Assembly (NCBI RefSeq): GCF_029028005.1
Contig: NZ_JAOTPO010000003.1
Coordinates: 62,001 to 126,000 of the forward strand
From: Alkalihalobacterium chitinilyticum
GTDB taxonomy: Bacteria; Bacillota; Bacilli; Bacillales; Bacillaceae_F
Length of the DNA stretch: 64,000 bases
Direction of reading: 5' to 3'
This document shows, one piece after another, positions 53,555 to 63,443 of this stretch. A program made the position numbers and the translations under genes. The number at the start of each line of letters is the position of its first letter. The stretch's first letter is position 1. The notes beneath the pieces were generated by a model. It did no database searches and was not told the origin of the DNA. It saw only the letters and a program-made list of their open reading frames with translations.

Positions 53555-53616
53555 CATACCGTCTTAGCCTTGAAAGAAGCCATATCGAGAAGTCTTTTTA
53601 TACACAAAAACCTATT

Positions 53617-53826
53617 TTACTGATTTTGATTAAATTGCGGCTCCTCGTTTAAAACTTGCTGATATCGACCTTCAAGTAAATTACAAATGTTCTTTTGCTG
53701 TTGAGCTAATTGTTCGAACATTTGCTTTGCTGATTGATTTTCTGTTTCCAACGAAAATTGTACAAGACTCGCTTGAACACTTTGGGCTTGTGCCAGCGCT
53801 TGTTGAATTTGCGTTTGAACTGTCAT
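53617..53826 (-). CDS. DUF1657 family small protein
   Basis: 69-residue helical protein: QTQIQQALAQAQSVQASLVQ, NQSAKQMFEQLAQQQ and EPQF are as in DUF1657. Such proteins are usually found with spoVA-type or DUF421 genes in spore formers, which fits the DUF421 gene downstream. GGGAGACT precedes the ATG at 53826. Confidence 0.85.
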   Translation of the reverse strand: MTVQTQIQQALAQAQSVQASLVQFSLETENQSAKQMFEQLAQQQKNICNLLEGRYQQVLNEEPQFNQNQ

Positions 53827-53841
53827 ATTTATTAGTCTCCC

Positions 53842-53982
53842 TTACTTATCCATGTCTCGGCTCATTTTTTCAGATTCTACTTCCGCATAAGATGCAAATT
53901 CTTCAGCATGATTTTTTTTCCCTTGCTTTTTAGCATTGTTATTTCGATTGGCATTTGCATTACCTTTTTTTGTACGTCCCAT
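53842..53982 (-). CDS. Small basic spore-protein-like gene, 46 residues
   Basis: The product starts MGRTKKGNANANRNNNAKKQ and ends EVESEKMSRDMDK, with a Lys/Asn-rich front and an acidic tail, like minor acid-soluble spore proteins. It is 15 nt ahead of the DUF1657 gene on the same strand, with GAGAGGAAA upstream. The exact family is not recognised. Confidence 0.6.
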   Translation of the reverse strand: MGRTKKGNANANRNNNAKKQGKKNHAEEFASYAEVESEKMSRDMDK

Positions 53983-54080
53983 TTCTTTTTTCCTCTCTTT
54001 CACAGAAGTTTTAATTTTTCGTTCATAGGTTTGGCTAAAGTAGAAGAAAATATGAATGTAAAATGGAAGGGGGATTCAAA

Positions 54081-54425
54081 ATGTCTAGCAAGTCAAATGA
54101 AGAAATTCAATCGATACTTAATCACCTAAATGATTGGAAAGGTGAACAGCTTTCTATTGAGAAACAAGAACGAGATGATGTAGACAGAAATACTCTGTCA
54201 CTTGAGGAAGTGGAAATCGTGGAACAAGTGGAAGATACGGATGATTATGTTGACCCGTACACTATTCAATTACGTGGCAAAGGAACCGTCGTCCATACAA
54301 ATGGTAAGGCTAAACTTCCATTGAATAGTTATGAATTACCGATCCGGGAACTGTTATCATTTGAAACATCTAAAGAGTTTATGACCATTAAGACCGACCG
54401 AGCTACGTATTATATTAAGAAATAA
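54081..54425 (+). CDS. Hypothetical protein, 114 residues
   Basis: A charged helical N-terminus (about 1-45) is followed by a beta-rich part (YVDPYTIQLRGKGTVVHTNG and TSKEFMTIKTDRATYYIKK). No signal peptide or membrane helix. ATG at 54081 follows GGAAGGGGGA. The family is not recognised. It converges with citB through a shared terminator. Confidence 0.6.
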   Translation: MSSKSNEEIQSILNHLNDWKGEQLSIEKQERDDVDRNTLSLEEVEIVEQVEDTDDYVDPYTIQLRGKGTVVHTNGKAKLPLNSYELPIRELLSFETSKEFMTIKTDRATYYIKK

Positions 54426-54465
54426 CATTGATGTAGTGTTTGCATTTTTAATTTTATAAAAAATA

Positions 54466-54497
54466 AAACAAGGCTGACCAGCGGGTCAGCCTTGTTT
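54466..54497. terminator. Bidirectional terminator next to citB
   Basis: AAACAAGGCTGACC and GGTCAGCCTTGTTT are perfect 14-nt arms around 4 nt. It serves citB on the minus strand and the 114-residue gene on the plus strand. Confidence 0.9.
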
Positions 54498-54509
54498 GTT
54501 TCTTATAAA

Positions 54510-57230
54510 TTAAGCATTTGCTTTTTCGTTAGCTAGTTTGTTACGAAGGATCATTTGAAGGATTCCACCGTGACGGTAGTATTCAATTTCAACTTCACTA
54601 TCAAAACGAGTTAGAACATCAAATTGCGTTTTCTTTCCAGCTTCATCTGTTGCAGTAACCGTTACAATATCACGAGGTTTAACATCATTTGTAACTGCTA
54701 CTTCAAACGTTTCTTTTCCAGTTAAGCCTAATGTTTCAGCACTTTCACCTTCTAAGAATTGAAGTGGAAGAACACCCATTAATACTAGGTTAGAACGGTG
54801 GATACGCTCATAACTCTCAGCGATAACCGTCTTAACACCAAGAAGGTTCGTACCTTTAGCTGCCCAGTCACGTGAGCTTCCCATACCGTAATCTTTACCA
54901 GCAAGGATAGCTAAGCCAGTACCATCTTCTTTATACTTCATAGCCGCATCATAAATTGCCATTACGTCACCAGTTGGCCAGTAAGTTGTAAATCCACCTT
55001 CTGTGCCAGGAGCAACTTGGTTACGGATACGGATGTTTGCAAACGTACCACGCATCATTACTTCATGGTGTCCACGACGAGAACCATATGAGTTAAAGTC
55101 TACTGGTTCAACACCTTTAGAAACAAGGTATTTTCCAGCTGGAGTAGTGCTGCTGAATGAACCAGCAGGTGAAATATGGTCAGTTGTAACTGTATCACCA
55201 AATTTACCTAATACACGTAAACCAGATAATGGCTTAACTTCGCCTGGCTCTTTTGAAAGTCCTTCGAAATACGGAGGATTAGCAATGTAAGTAGACTCAT
55301 CATCCCACTTATACAGCGCATCTTCAGTTGTTTCGATTTCATTCCAACGCTCATTACTTTCGAATACATCATTATATTCTCTACGGAACAACTCAGGAGT
55401 TACTGTCTGTTCTACAACAGCAGAAACTTCTTCAGCAGTTGGCCAAATGTCCTTAAAGAATACATCGTTTCCGTCTTTATCTTTACCGATTGGATCGTTC
55501 TTAAGATCTACATCTACAGTACCTGCTAATGAGTAAGCAACTACTAATGGAGGTGAAGCTAAGTAGTTCGCTTTCACTAACGGGTGAATACGTCCTTCAA
55601 AGTTACGGTTACCAGAAAGTACAGAAGTAACTGTTAAGTCATTGTCAGCGATTGCTTTTTCAAGCTCGTCAGCAAGAGGACCTGAGTTACCGATACAAGT
55701 CGTACAGCCGTAACCAACGATGTTATATCCTAATTGCTCAAGGTAAGGAAGTAGTCCAGAGTCACGTAAGTAACCTGTTACAACTTTTGAACCTGGTGCT
55801 AAAGATGTTTTTACATACTCAGGAACTTGTAAGCCTTTTTCTACAGCTTTCTTCGCAACAAGACCTGCCCCTACTAGTACGTACGGGTTAGATGTATTTG
55901 TACAGCTTGTGATTGCAGCGATTGCAATTGCACCTGTTTTCATTGTTGTTTCATTACCATTCGCTAATTGAACTGTAACTTCTTTGTTGAACTCATCTTC
56001 TGAAAGACCTAAACCTTGAGTTCCTTGAGGTGCCACTACTGCATTGCGGAAAGATTCCTGCATTTGAGAAAGTGGTACAAGGTCTTGTGGACGTTTAGGA
56101 CCTGAAAGGTTAGCTTCAATTTCAGAAAGATCAAGTTCTACTACATCAGTAAATACTGGATCTGGAGTTTCACCAGGAACGTAGAACATGCTGTTCGCTT
56201 TACAATATTCTTCAACTAACTTAATTTGCTCTTCAGAACGTCCTGTTAGGCGTAAGTAGTTTAATGCTTCCTCATCAATCGGGAAGAAACCACATGTAGC
56301 ACCATATTCAGGAGCCATGTTAGAAATTGTTGCACGGTCTGCAAGCGGCATTTGTGCAAGTCCTTCACCGAAGAACTCAACGAATTTACCAACAACTTTC
56401 TTTTCACGAAGTACTTGAGTAACTTTTAAAGCCACGTCAGTAGCAGTTGTTCCACTTGGAAGTTGTCCAGTAACTTTTACTCCAATAACTTCAGGAACTG
56501 GGAAGTATGAAGGTTGTCCTAGCATTGCAGCTTCTGCTTCAATACCACCAACACCCCATCCAAGAACACCAATACCGTTAATCATTGTTGTATGAGAGTC
56601 TGTACCAAATACTGAGTCTGGTAATGCTACTGTACCATTCTCATCTGTTGTTGTTTGGATAATATTTGCTAAATACTCTAAGTTAACTTGGTGAACGATA
56701 CCTGTTGCTGGTGGAACAGCACGATAGTTATCAAATGCTTTTTGCGCCCAGCTAAGGAACTGATATCTTTCTTCATTACGTTGGAATTCAAGGTTCATGT
56801 TGAACTCTAATGAGTCAGCAGTACCTGCTTTGTCTACTTGAACTGAGTGGTCAATTACAAGATCAACAGGAATTTCAGGGTTAATTACTTGCGGGTCTCC
56901 ACCTAGGTCAGCCATTGCTTTACGTAAAGAAGCAAGGTCAACGACACAAGGTACTCCAGTGAAGTCCTGGAAAATTACACGTGAAGGTTTGAAAGGTACA
57001 TCAATGTCTTGTACTTCACTAGTTCCCCATTTTGCTAGATTTTCTACATGTTCTTTCTTAATAACAAAACCGTCTTCTTGGCGAAGAACTGACTCTAATA
57101 AAACCTTAATTGAATAAGGAAGTTTAGAGACTTCTCCAACACCAGCTTCTTCTAATGCTTGAAGGCGATAGTAATCGAACTTTTTACCATTCGCTTCAAA
57201 AGATGAACGTGCGTTAAAAGTATTTGTCAT
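54510..57230 (-). CDS. citB: Aconitate hydratase
   Basis: 906-residue aconitase of the AcnA type, near the usual 909 of B. subtilis CitB. The 4Fe-4S ligands lie in [10 protein letters not shown] and [11 protein letters not shown], and the swivel-domain arginine region is [12 protein letters not shown]. It isomerises citrate to isocitrate in the TCA cycle and, in B. subtilis, moonlights as an iron-responsive RNA-binding protein. ATG at 57230 has a GAGGAGGGA site; a longer open frame upstream to 57320 is not used. A possible cre site is about 100 nt upstream. sspO lies divergently, the same neighbourhood as in B. subtilis. Confidence 0.97.
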   Translation of the reverse strand: MTNTFNARSSFEANGKKFDYYRLQALEEAGVGEVSKLPYSIKVLLESVLRQEDGFVIKKEHVENLAKWGTSEVQDIDVPFKPSRVIFQDFTGVPCVVDLASLRKAMADLGGDPQVINPEIPVDLVIDHSVQVDKAGTADSLEFNMNLEFQRNEERYQFLSWAQKAFDNYRAVPPATGIVHQVNLEYLANIIQTTTDENGTVALPDSVFGTDSHTTMINGIGVLGWGVGGIEAEAAMLGQPSYFPVPEVIGVKVTGQLPSGTTATDVALKVTQVLREKKVVGKFVEFFGEGLAQMPLADRATISNMAPEYGATCGFFPIDEEALNYLRLTGRSEEQIKLVEEYCKANSMFYVPGETPDPVFTDVVELDLSEIEANLSGPKRPQDLVPLSQMQESFRNAVVAPQGTQGLGLSEDEFNKEVTVQLANGNETTMKTGAIAIAAITSCTNTSNPYVLVGAGLVAKKAVEKGLQVPEYVKTSLAPGSKVVTGYLRDSGLLPYLEQLGYNIVGYGCTTCIGNSGPLADELEKAIADNDLTVTSVLSGNRNFEGRIHPLVKANYLASPPLVVAYSLAGTVDVDLKNDPIGKDKDGNDVFFKDIWPTAEEVSAVVEQTVTPELFRREYNDVFESNERWNEIETTEDALYKWDDESTYIANPPYFEGLSKEPGEVKPLSGLRVLGKFGDTVTTDHISPAGSFSSTTPAGKYLVSKGVEPVDFNSYGSRRGHHEVMMRGTFANIRIRNQVAPGTEGGFTTYWPTGDVMAIYDAAMKYKEDGTGLAILAGKDYGMGSSRDWAAKGTNLLGVKTVIAESYERIHRSNLVLMGVLPLQFLEGESAETLGLTGKETFEVAVTNDVKPRDIVTVTATDEAGKKTQFDVLTRFDSEVEIEYYRHGGILQMILRNKLANEKANA

Positions 57231-57323
57231 ATGTATTCCCTCCTCATAGCTATTATATAACAGTTTGACAAAGTTGTCGAAATAGTTGGGAAAAAATTTA
57301 ATTAAATTTTGTAAAAGCACCTA

Positions 57324-57340
57324 GGTAAGCGCTTTTAACA
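57324..57340 (-). promoter_or_regulatory. Possible CcpA (cre) site upstream of citB
   Basis: AAAAGCGCTTAC on the minus strand fits the core of the cre consensus with two mismatches outside it. CcpA control of citB is known in B. subtilis. Position, about 100 nt before the start, is plausible but the site is weak evidence alone. Confidence 0.4.
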
Positions 57341-57452
57341 CTCGAATGTCATTTTCCCTACTCTAGAATAGCAAAAGATTCTTAAAGAATAAATGAATTT
57401 TTTAAATTAATATTAAGATTTTAGAAAAACTATTGTAATGGAGGTGATTTCA

Positions 57453-57614
57453 TTGACTAAACGAAAGTCTAACCACATCATTCCTGGAGCTAATGCTGCT
57501 AAGGGACAAGGGAAAGATGTAGGCTATAATTCCAAGTTTGGGCAAGAGATGGCAAATGAACCATTGACTGAGGAACAAAGACAAAACAATAAAAAGAAAA
57601 AGAAAAATCAATAA
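57453..57614 (+). CDS. sspO: Small acid-soluble spore protein O
   Basis: 53 residues: [20 protein letters not shown], then [16 protein letters not shown]. Both parts match SspO (CotK) closely. The start is a TTG at 57453 with GGAGGTGAT at 6 nt, the only start that gives the full protein. In B. subtilis sspO and sspP lie next to citB; here the order citB-sspO-sspP is kept but an 84-residue gene on the other strand separates the two ssp genes. Confidence 0.93.
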   Translation: MTKRKSNHIIPGANAAKGQGKDVGYNSKFGQEMANEPLTEEQRQNNKKKKKNQ

Positions 57615-57716
57615 GTAAAATAACGGCTATGTTGGCTGACTATTGAATATGGCGTGTGACATTTGAAATTTACACATTCCCCCCGCGAAGACAATAGACA
57701 CTAACATTGTGAACAG

Positions 57717-57760
57717 AAAAGCACCCCCAATTTAGATCTTTGACTAAATTGGGGGTGCTT
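57717..57760 (-). terminator. Terminator after the 84-residue gene
   Basis: AGCACCCCCAATTTAG and CTAAATTGGGGGTGCT are perfect 16-nt arms around 8 nt, with TTTTC on the minus strand. It may serve sspO as well. Confidence 0.88.
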
Positions 57761-57776
57761 CATGTTCTGTTGACGT

Positions 57777-58031
57777 TTACTCTTGGACTTGACTTCGTAA
57801 CTGCTCTAAGTCCTGTTCGTATTTACTTAGCTGTTCTCTTTGATGTTCTGATGCATTGGTTAAAGCTTTATTGATTTGAGTAAATGCTTCTTCTATTTCT
57901 TGCTTTGCTCTTTTTACATTATGTCCATAATCTGCCCTAGTTGTGTCAATGGAAGCTGTCGCTTCTTGGGCTTGAACAAAAGCTTGTTCTGCGGCTTGGA
58001 ACGATTGTTGTTTATCTTTATGATAAGGCAT
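57777..58031 (-). CDS. Coiled-coil small protein, 84 residues
   Basis: The protein starts MPYHKDKQQSFQAAEQAFVQ and is helical throughout, with heptad-like spacing and HQREQLSKYEQDLEQLRSQV at the end. The tail resembles YtzC/DUF2524 proteins, but I am not certain. ATG at 58031 follows GAGGAGGGA. It is inserted between sspO and sspP on the opposite strand. Confidence 0.65.
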   Translation of the reverse strand: MPYHKDKQQSFQAAEQAFVQAQEATASIDTTRADYGHNVKRAKQEIEEAFTQINKALTNASEHQREQLSKYEQDLEQLRSQVQE

Positions 58032-58177
58032 AGTATCCCTCCTCAATAATCTCATTTTATTTTTCATTACTTTATGTTGCTTTATTCATCGAATAAACCG
58101 AATAAAGATTTTAGATACTATTACTGTAAGTTATTAGATGCTATCTGATGCTTGTTTAAATAAAGGAGGGATGAATT

Positions 58178-58315
58178 ATGGCAGAACACAATTCTTACAA
58201 AGATATCCGCAAGAATGCCCCTAAAGGAGAGAACCCGGGTCAACCGGCACCAATGAAAGGTTCTAAAAAAGTAAAACAACGGAATCACGTTGGCCAAACC
58301 GATGGTGAGGGTTAA
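58178..58315 (+). CDS. sspP: Small acid-soluble spore protein P
   Basis: 45 residues: [20 protein letters not shown] and [13 protein letters not shown] match SspP. ATG at 58178 follows AAGGAGGGATG; another ATG at 58171 is out of frame. It is followed by a hairpin and then by the convergent selA. Confidence 0.93.
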   Translation: MAEHNSYKDIRKNAPKGENPGQPAPMKGSKKVKQRNHVGQTDGEG

Positions 58316-58324
58316 TAGATGCAT

Positions 58325-58360
58325 TTCCATCAGTGGAGAATTTTTTTCCACTGATGGGAA
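58325..58360 (+). terminator. Hairpin after sspP
   Basis: TTCCATCAGTGGA and TCCACTGATGGGAA pair around a T-rich loop, 10 nt after the stop. A T-rich region follows at some distance. It may also end selA on the other strand. Confidence 0.65.
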
Positions 58361-58384
58361 TCGATGCTTAATTTTATTGTTTTA

Positions 58385-59782
58385 TTATAGATGTTGAAGC
58401 GTGGTAATGATAATATCCACCTCTTCCTCTGTAATGGTGCGTAAGTCAATGTGTACTTTCTCATCAATAATTCGAGTAACAATAGAAGGTTCACTTAAAC
58501 GTAATTCGTTAAATAACCGCTGTGCACTCCACCCTTTCCTTGCAATGGACACTAAGAAGGTGCCTAATTCAACTCCTGGCATCGTTCCACCGCCAATTTG
58601 TGATGTTCCTTCTTCGAGTTTTAAGTGAAATGGTAAGCCTTGTCCTTTTTCTAAAAATTGCATGGCTCTTTTTTGAATACTGCTTTTAGACTCTAATATA
58701 GCCTTAACAGTAGGTATTTCATTTTGCATTTCATCAGAATAGGTATAAGCTTTTAACGTAGCTTCTAGTGCTGCTAGTGTCATTTTATCGACCCTTAGTA
58801 CCCGTGCTAATTGATGTTTTTTCAAACGTTGAATAATGGCTTTTTTTCCAGCGATAATACCGGCTTGTGGACCGCCCAAAAGCTTATCTCCGCTAAAGGA
58901 TACGATATCTGCGCCATTTCCTAACGCTTCCTTGACCGTTGGCTCTTCCCCAATGTGGAAATCACGAAAGTCAAGAAGAGCACCGCTTCCTAAGTCTTCA
59001 TACAATAGTACTTGAGGGTGATCCTTTTTTATCGATGTAAGATTTTTTAAAGGAACAGAGGCGGTAAACCCAATCGTCTTAAAATTACTCGTGTGCACTT
59101 TCATGATCATAGCGGTTTGTTCTGTTATCGCTTCTTCATAATCAAACGAGTGCGTTTTATTTGTTGTACCAACTTCAACAAGTGTTGCTCCGCTTTCTTC
59201 CATAATCGCAGAAACTCGAAACGAGCCGCCAATCTCAACTAATTCACCTCGAGAAACGATTACCTCTTTTTCTTTCGCTAATGCCTTTAGAATAAGGTAT
59301 ACTGCTGCTGCATTATTATTCACAACCATCGCAGCTTCTGCACCGGTAACGGTCTTAATCACTTTCTCAATAATATCGTGTCTTGAGCCTCTTGTACCGC
59401 TTTCGATATTGTATTCTAAGTTAGAGTAATTTCTCGCCACTAAAACAACTTGATCAATGGCTTCTTCACTTAACTTCGCCCTGCCTAAATTCGTATGTAA
59501 GATGGTTCCTGTACCATTAATGACACGTTGAAGAGAGTAAGCTGAAAATTCCTTCACTTTCTTTTCAAGTTCCTCAATAATAAAATGCTGAATTTGTTCG
59601 GGGGCTAGAGTGCACTCGCTGTCAGAAGTATTGAGCCATGCTTTTCTAATATGTGCTACCACTTCCTTAGCCATTACAGTCAATTGGTCTTGTGAAAGGT
59701 TGTACATATCTTTTATTGCTAAAAACCTCTCATGTTTTTGAATTTCGTGAATTGGAGGCAGTTGTCTCATTAACTCATTCAT
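58385..59782 (-). CDS. selA: L-seryl-tRNA(Sec) selenium transferase SelA
   Basis: 465-residue PLP enzyme that converts seryl-tRNA(Sec) to selenocysteyl-tRNA(Sec) with selenophosphate. Seen: RVINGTGTILHTNLGRAKLS near residue 85, EYNIESGTRGSRH, VVNNNAAAVYL and the PLP lysine in SFSGDKLLGGPQAG. The length is normal. ATG at 59782 follows AAGAGGG. It is on the same strand as the SelW-like gene but separated from it by a terminator; selD is divergent and selB lies beyond. This is the bacterial, not the archaeal/eukaryal, route to Sec. Confidence 0.97.
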   Translation of the reverse strand: MNELMRQLPPIHEIQKHERFLAIKDMYNLSQDQLTVMAKEVVAHIRKAWLNTSDSECTLAPEQIQHFIIEELEKKVKEFSAYSLQRVINGTGTILHTNLGRAKLSEEAIDQVVLVARNYSNLEYNIESGTRGSRHDIIEKVIKTVTGAEAAMVVNNNAAAVYLILKALAKEKEVIVSRGELVEIGGSFRVSAIMEESGATLVEVGTTNKTHSFDYEEAITEQTAMIMKVHTSNFKTIGFTASVPLKNLTSIKKDHPQVLLYEDLGSGALLDFRDFHIGEEPTVKEALGNGADIVSFSGDKLLGGPQAGIIAGKKAIIQRLKKHQLARVLRVDKMTLAALEATLKAYTYSDEMQNEIPTVKAILESKSSIQKRAMQFLEKGQGLPFHLKLEEGTSQIGGGTMPGVELGTFLVSIARKGWSAQRLFNELRLSEPSIVTRIIDEKVHIDLRTITEEEVDIIITTLQHL

Positions 59783-59824
59783 TGAAAACCCTCTTCTCGT
59801 TTCGTTCGTTACTTAATAACCATG

Positions 59825-59858
59825 AAAAAGAGGCTGTATCCTGATGTCAGCCTCTTTT
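59825..59858 (-). terminator. Terminator of the SelW-like gene
   Basis: On the minus strand AAAAGAGGCTG and CAGCCTCTTTTT pair around 11 nt, with a T-run, between the SelW-like gene and selA. Confidence 0.85.
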
Positions 59859-59936
59859 CGTTTAACTAGCGTATCTTTCACATAAAGGTTACCAGTCAGG
59901 TAATAATTCAAAACGCCTTTTATATTATATCGTTTC

Positions 59937-60173
59937 TTACATTTTTTCCATTTTGTCAATAATCAGACTTGTTTCAGGGAATTCACCTGTTTCAAGCTTC
60001 GAATAGAGTTGTTCTCCATTCACGGTTACTTCAAAAGCACCACCTGAACTTGGGATTAACTCTAATGTTTCAATATTTCCTCTAAAGTGATTAAATAACT
60101 CTTCCGCAAACCTTGCGGCTTTAGGTGCGAAGTTTCACATCATGCAAAATTGAACAGATACTTTATAATTCAT
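59937..60173 (-). CDS. SelW/Rdx-like selenoprotein (UGA at codon 13)
   Basis: 78-residue protein of the SelW/Rdx group. The redox motif is FCMM-U-NF, a CxxU motif at residues 10-13, with TGA at 60135-60137. The frame goes on normally: AARFAEELFNHF, LIPSSGGAFEVTVNGEQLYS and SLIIDKMEKM, which are the usual Rdx features. A small thioredoxin-like fold is expected, acting in thiol redox. ATG at 60173 has GGGAAGG about 10 nt upstream. A hairpin starts 16 nt after the UGA. It is divergent from selD with 118 nt between the starts. Cysteine relatives exist, so function does not strictly need Sec. Confidence 0.9.
60104..60118 (-). promoter_or_regulatory. SECIS hairpin of the SelW-like gene
   Basis: In the mRNA CCGCAA and UUGCGG form a 6-bp stem around GGU, starting 16 nt after the UGA. 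A GGU in the loop is also found in the E. coli fdhF SECIS. Confidence 0.65.
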
Positions 60174-60291
60174 AAAAAAACAACCTTCCCTTCATCATAG
60201 TATTTCACCTTCCATTGTAAGGTATCATTTGCCAGTATGCAAAAACATTCATTATACTAAGATTAAATGAAGGTGGAAGGAGGAGAAAAAC

Positions 60292-61344
60292 ATGGACGAA
60301 CGTGAAAAAATCCGCCTGACAGCAATGTCTACAAAAGCTGGTTGAGGATGCAAATTAGGTCCAGGCGACCTGGCACAAGTTTTGTGCCATTTACCTAAAA
60401 CGACTGAAGATCCTAATGTTCTCGTTGGACTAGAAACATCTGATGATGCTGGTGTATATAAAATAACAGAGGACCTAGCGATCGTTCAAACGGTTGATTA
60501 TTTCACACCGATTGTTGACGACCCTTATATGTTTGGTCAAATCGCTGCTGCGAATGCATTAAGTGATTTGTATGCAATGGGAGCAGTTCCGAAAACGGCT
60601 TTAAATATAGTTGGTTTCCCTATTAAGAAACTTCCAGAAGAAATGCTTGCCCAAATCTTGTTAGGCGCAGCGGACAAAGTGAAAGAAGCTGGTGCTGTAA
60701 TCATCGGCGGGCATTCAATTGATGATCAAGAACCTAAGTTTGGTCTATCTGTTACCGGCTTTGTTCATCCTAAACGCGTATTTAAAAATTATGGGGCAAA
60801 ACACGGTGATGTACTCGTTTTAACCAAACCCATCGGCGTAGGAATACTAACAACAGGGATAAAAAGAAATGCCGTTTCAGAACAACAAGAAGCAATTGTT
60901 ACCGAAGTCATGGCAGCATTAAACAAAACGGCTTCTGAAACGTTATCTCCCTATCAGCCACATGCTGTAACGGATGTAACAGGCTTTGGATTGTTAGGAC
61001 ATGCTTTTGAAATGGCAAAATCTAGTGAAGTAAGCTTTATTTTTGATCATGAGGCTGTTCCTCTACTCGATGGGACTTATGAGTTGGCTGATAAAGGAAT
61101 TATACCTGGCGGCTCTAAGGCTAATGCGAAGTGGTTGGATGATGTCGTTCACTATGACAACTCTCTCACAGAAAGTACTAAAGCCATTCTTTGTGATGCG
61201 ATTACTTCGGGAGGGTTACTCATCAGCCTTCCTAAAAGAGAAGCGGAACTCTATATTAATGAGCTGAAAGAAAAGGGAATCCGTGAGGCAAGGATCATCG
61301 GTGATGTAATTGAGAAGCAGGAAAAAGCAATATATGTAAAGTAA
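60292..61344 (+). CDS. selD: Selenophosphate synthetase SelD, itself a selenoprotein
   Basis: 350-residue ATP-dependent enzyme that makes selenophosphate, the selenium donor for SelA. An in-frame TGA at 60343-60345 codes for residue 18 in KAG-U-GCK, the active-site position that is Cys or Sec in this family. Other motifs: LVGLETSDDAGVY, QTVDYFTP with metal Asp, AAANALSDLYAMGA and GGHSIDDQEPKFG. ATG at 60292 follows AAGGAGGAG. Ordinary gene calling would start inside, at about 60382. It is the only selD in the window. Confidence 0.96.
60357..60389 (+). promoter_or_regulatory. Probable SECIS region in selD
   Basis: AGGUC and GACCU form a stem around CAGGC beginning 11 nt after the UGA. Directly behind it UGGCACAA and UUGUGCCA make a perfect 8-bp stem with a GUU loop. 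Which one SelB uses is not clear. Confidence 0.5.
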
Positions 61345-61368
61345 ATATTTTCGTTAGACATAAGAGTA

Positions 61369-61411
61369 CCAGGTACCGAAAACTCTACGAGTTTAGGGTA
61401 CCTGGCTTTTT
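61369..61411 (+). terminator. Terminator of selD
   Basis: CCAGGTACC and GGTACCTGG are perfect arms around 19 nt, followed by CTTTTTTA. selB on the other strand ends 5 nt further on. Confidence 0.88.
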
Positions 61412-61415
61412 TATA

Positions 61416-63311
61416 CTATTTCCACACTCGATTTTGCTCTTGTCGGGTTGTATAACCTATCCGGTCTAACAGTTCTAATAACGGAACAAGATACTTTCTA
61501 GAAACATTCAAAACTTCTTTCGCATCTTTGAGCGAAAATTCCTGACTCGTTCCATTTTGTAAATGGGTAACTGTTTCCTTTAAAACATCAGCATGAATAA
61601 AGTGTTTTTCATCGAGGGCATATAGTTGTTCGTTTCTCAACAAGAAATGCCTAATCTCTTCTTGAAGGTCTGATGGAATTTGCTGCCGTGTAAACCAGTC
61701 GCTTAAAGGTGATACATTCACGCCTTCTTCTTTTAAGCCCGAACAAATAAAGTTGATCCGCTTTTCCCATGTTTTAGGGATAGACGGTGTAAATTCTTTC
61801 AATGCTAAATAAGGTCCTTCTCTCGTAATTTCACCCTTTTCAACAGCTAACTGAATAAAATATTCTAGAAGTTTCAGCTGAATAATTGTTCCAAAACTTT
61901 GAGTAATCTCTGCCTTCTTTTTACCGATTTGCATAGAGTTAGTTTCATGAAATTGTCTGAGGTCCTCTTTCATTTGTAACAACGTGCTCTCATAAAGAGT
62001 TTGTAATGTAAATTGTCCCTTCTCCCACTCTATGATCTTATTTGTCTCTAAGAGTTGGTCCATCATAACTGTTAATTCCTCTTCATCAATTGCAGATTGA
62101 ATTAATAATTGTTCATGAGTCACACTTTGCTGCGTTTTCACAACTTCGATTATGATGTCTTTGGGTTCACCTGCTTGTTTACGTTTAAGCATTTCTACTG
62201 TTTTATCACCGAAACGGTACTTTTGCCCATTTGCGTTTATCACTATTCCCCCGCCGATCGTCTCCATAGGGGTAGGACGCCTTAATATAAAATGGTCCCC
62301 TCGCTTTGTAACGACTGGTTCTTCGAGCTGCAATTGGCAGAGTACTTCTTCTTTTTCCTCCAGTTTGTTTCGATCAAACATAATGATCTTACCATAGACT
62401 TCCGCAGTGCCAATATGTACTTTTATGTACCCTCTTTGCTTGACAGGATAATCTAGTTTTTTTACAACTTGTAACGAGACATCGATCATCGTTGTTACTG
62501 TGTAATGTTGTGAAGAAACGAGAACATCTCCTCGTTTCACCTCATCCTTTGATAAACCTCCGATGTTGATTGCCGCTCTTTGACCGGCTGCTGCTTCTTG
62601 AACAGGCTGGTGATGGACTTGAATTTGCCGTGCTCGTGTCTTTAGTTCAGATGGTAAGATTTCAAGAAATTCACCTTCTCTTATTCTACCTTCATAAACC
62701 GTTCCACGTACTACAGTCCCTTGTCCCTGAACAGAAAATACTTGGTCAATAGGCAAACGAAAAGGACCCATTGAGTTTCGATGTGTTACAAAGTGGAGTT
62801 CATTGTTAATTAATTGCTTTAAAACATCAATCCCTTTTAAACTAACGCTGTCTACATTACAGATTGGGGCGCTCTCAAGAAACGTCCCTGTACATTCTGA
62901 GCGAATATCCTCTTCAACTAACGCTAGTAATTCTTCATCCACTTTATCTATTTTCGTAACTACTATTATTCCGCGTTCAATACCAAGAAGGCTGAGAATT
63001 TCAATATGTTCTCTCGTTTGCGGCATCACAGCCTCATCCGCTGCAACAACAAGCAACACTAAATCAATACCGGCAACTCCTGCAATCATTTGCCGTATAA
63101 ACCGCTCATGTCCTGGCACATCAATAACTGAGATGACGGATCCGTCTGTAAGTTGAAAATAAGCATATCCCAACTCGATTGAAATATTCCGCTCTTGTTC
63201 TTCTTTTAATCGATCCGTTTCCATATTCGTTAGTGCTTTTGTTAATGATGTTTTTCCATGATCGATATGACCTGCTAAACCTATCGTATAATGTGTTTCG
63301 ATCTTGATCAC
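61416..63311 (-). CDS. selB: Selenocysteine-specific elongation factor SelB
   Basis: 631-residue GTPase that carries selenocysteyl-tRNA(Sec) to the ribosome and reads the SECIS hairpin. N-terminal EF-Tu-like domain: GHIDHGKTS (about 14), ISIELGYAYF, DVPGHERF and TKID. Domains II and III follow to about 340, and the last 250 residues are four winged helices that bind the hairpin. The start is a GTG at 63311 with a weak site; the exact codon is uncertain. It converges with selD. No tRNA(Sec) gene (selC) was seen in the window. Confidence 0.95.
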   Translation of the reverse strand: MIKIETHYTIGLAGHIDHGKTSLTKALTNMETDRLKEEQERNISIELGYAYFQLTDGSVISVIDVPGHERFIRQMIAGVAGIDLVLLVVAADEAVMPQTREHIEILSLLGIERGIIVVTKIDKVDEELLALVEEDIRSECTGTFLESAPICNVDSVSLKGIDVLKQLINNELHFVTHRNSMGPFRLPIDQVFSVQGQGTVVRGTVYEGRIREGEFLEILPSELKTRARQIQVHHQPVQEAAAGQRAAINIGGLSKDEVKRGDVLVSSQHYTVTTMIDVSLQVVKKLDYPVKQRGYIKVHIGTAEVYGKIIMFDRNKLEEKEEVLCQLQLEEPVVTKRGDHFILRRPTPMETIGGGIVINANGQKYRFGDKTVEMLKRKQAGEPKDIIIEVVKTQQSVTHEQLLIQSAIDEEELTVMMDQLLETNKIIEWEKGQFTLQTLYESTLLQMKEDLRQFHETNSMQIGKKKAEITQSFGTIIQLKLLEYFIQLAVEKGEITREGPYLALKEFTPSIPKTWEKRINFICSGLKEEGVNVSPLSDWFTRQQIPSDLQEEIRHFLLRNEQLYALDEKHFIHADVLKETVTHLQNGTSQEFSLKDAKEVLNVSRKYLVPLLELLDRIGYTTRQEQNRVWK

Positions 63312-63443
63312 CTCAACTAGCTCATTTCACCCTATTATAACTATTTTTTTTAATAATGCTAAAATATTTACATTAATTATCTTATAACCTTCTGTGGAAC
63401 AAGTGTTATAATAGTGCTTGAATCGATTGAGAAAGGCGGATAG

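Noticed and set aside
63312..63443. tRNA(Sec) gene next to selB
   Set aside because: No cloverleaf, TCA anticodon arm or GGTTCRA T-loop could be found in the gap, nor in the other intergenic regions around selA and selD.
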